Below, piece after piece: positions 5,710-6,098 of a stretch of DNA of 6,098 bases. The number at the start of each line of letters is the position of its first letter. Positions within the stretch are counted from its first letter, which is position 1. The translations under genes were made by a program, and so were the position numbers. Origin of the DNA: UBA1422 sp041859095 (GTDB lineage Bacteria; Bacillota; Clostridia; Peptostreptococcales; Anaerovoracaceae); assembly GCA_041859095.1 (NCBI GenBank), contig JBHEKY010000007.1:1-6098 (forward strand), given 5' to 3'. The notes beneath the pieces are model-generated. The model saw only the letters and a program-made list of their open reading frames with translations. It made no database searches and was not told where the DNA came from.

Positions 5710-5949
5710 TCAATCCCTTTCAATGATTCCTACCGAAAAGTTGATGTTGACTCCGCTTCCATCTTGGCCGCCGCCGATTCCTGCGGCATAGCTGCCATCT
5801 GTTGCATTTATCGTTCCGCCGCTGATTGTGATGGTTCCCAAGTATCCATTTATGTCATATTCTGCATCATAATCTGCCGCAAAATTCGTTATCGATAAAA
5901 GTGCGGCAAACAAAACCGCGACTATCAAAAGTGCAATTCCTTTCTTCAT
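5710..5949 (-). pseudogene. Truncated secreted Gly-rich (GTITISGG-repeat) protein gene
   Basis: The 79-codon frame begins MKKGIALLIV with a clear signal peptide (hydrophobic to about residue 20, cleavage near 24-25). After DYDAEYDINGYL it contains one GTITISGGTINAT block and an AAGIGGG turn. This pattern normally recurs many times in large secreted beta-helix or carbohydrate-binding-type proteins of Clostridia. Here it runs out after one unit into VNINFSVGIIERD and a stop, so the 3' body seems deleted. No Shine-Dalgarno sequence precedes the ATG: only eight bases (GTTTTATT) separate it from an IS end at 5958. The gene therefore appears cut at both ends. A functional small secreted peptide expressed from the IS cannot be excluded. 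It shares strand with, and lies 152 bp upstream of, the LRR protein gene. Confidence 0.6.
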
Positions 5950-5957
5950 AATAAAAC

Positions 5958-5990
5958 TGGTCTGCCCCCGATCTTTGGTCCAGTTTCAAA
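5958..5990 (+). repeat. Terminal inverted repeat of the right-hand IS
   Basis: This 33-bp terminus contains TGCCCCC and CCAGTTTCAAA. It is the inverted, diverged counterpart of 191-227. The boundary at 5958 is chosen because IS3-type ends begin with TG; it lies eight bases before the start codon of the truncated secreted-protein gene. Confidence 0.5.
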
Positions 5991-6007
5991 ATTAGTCCGA
6001 ACCGTTT

Positions 6008-6097
6008 TTACGAGGCCTTTCGTTTTTCATCTGATACAAGCATAACATTCCAGACAGATTTGCGCAACGCTTCCGTCATTTCCATATCGTCGAATGT
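6008..6097 (-). CDS. C-terminal end of an unidentified ORF, possibly a transposase (partial)
   Basis: This frame enters from the right edge and ends at TAA 6008-6010, giving 29 residues including MTEALRKSVWNVMLVSDEKR. Its position just inside an IS end suggests the transposase C-terminus of that element. It lacks the RPHS..L..LTP signature of IS3 OrfB, however, and I do not recognise the family. The opposite strand is also open over much of this stretch, so even the frame is uncertain. Confidence 0.3.
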   Translation of the reverse strand, partial: TFDDMEMTEALRKSVWNVMLVSDEKRKAS

Positions 6098-6098
6098 G

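Larger units (their letters stand above)
5958..6098 (-). mobile_element. Insertion sequence end, IS3/IS407-like terminus, continues past the window
   Basis: From 5958 the plus strand reads TGGTCTGCCCCCGATCTTTG and then GTCCAGTTTCAAA. This matches the minus-strand reading of the IS end at 227 (TGACATGCCCCCC...CACCAGTTTCAAA) over most positions, including the CAGTTTCAAA block and the TTAG that follows. A short minus-strand frame ends at 6008, about 50 bp inside. The two IS ends therefore face the central region in opposite orientation. Family assignment rests on end similarity only. Confidence 0.55.

Noticed and set aside
5690..5725. Terminator for the 79-codon gene (AAAGG/CCTT with a T7 run)
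   Set aside because: The possible stem is only four to five pairs with a 13-base loop, too weak to call despite the T-run.

Overview
The window looks like an accessory, mobile-element-rich stretch of a low-to-moderate GC Gram-positive anaerobe, most likely a member of the Clostridia. This rests on the strong GGAGG ribosome binding sites, the ISLre2 and ISL3 insertion sequences, a secreted BspA-like leucine-rich-repeat protein with InlB-type and fibronectin III domains, and a type I-C-like CRISPR repeat. No housekeeping gene is present to fix the taxon.

Layout, left to right. Positions 1-227 are the 3' end of an IS3-family element: the last 40 codons of its OrfB transposase, then its terminal repeat. 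Positions 234-333 are a CRISPR remnant of two identical 32-nt repeats around one 36-nt spacer. It is cut 6 nt beyond its left repeat by the IS3-type element and 10 nt beyond its right repeat by the next IS. Positions 344-1925 are an apparently complete ISLre2-family element with 28-bp imperfect inverted repeats and an intact 475-aa transposase on the minus strand. Positions 1926-2571 are decayed: a possible 3' remnant of a small membrane-protein gene (minus strand, in-frame TAG), abutting the last ~80 codons and right end of an ISL3-family element (plus strand). Positions 2574-2614 are a long hairpin terminator.

Positions 2618-5557 hold the only large cargo gene, on the minus strand. It encodes a 979-aa exported protein: signal peptide, six LRR_5 units, an InlB B-type repeat, ten LRR_5 units, a second InlB-type repeat, then three Fn3 domains. 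Upstream of it, on the same strand, is a 79-codon gene (5710-5949) for a signal peptide plus about one glycine-rich GTITISGG-type repeat. Its start codon lies 8 bp from another IS end (5958 to the right edge), so it has probably lost its promoter and ribosome binding site.

The genes do not form an operon or a pathway. The window reads as a secreted-protein locus bounded and eroded by at least four IS insertions, one of which severed a CRISPR array from its leader. I see no convincing new multi-gene system. The best leads are the doubly interrupted CRISPR fragment, which is co-oriented with the transposase gene, the modular duplication inside the LRR protein, and the A10 tract directly after that gene's start codon.
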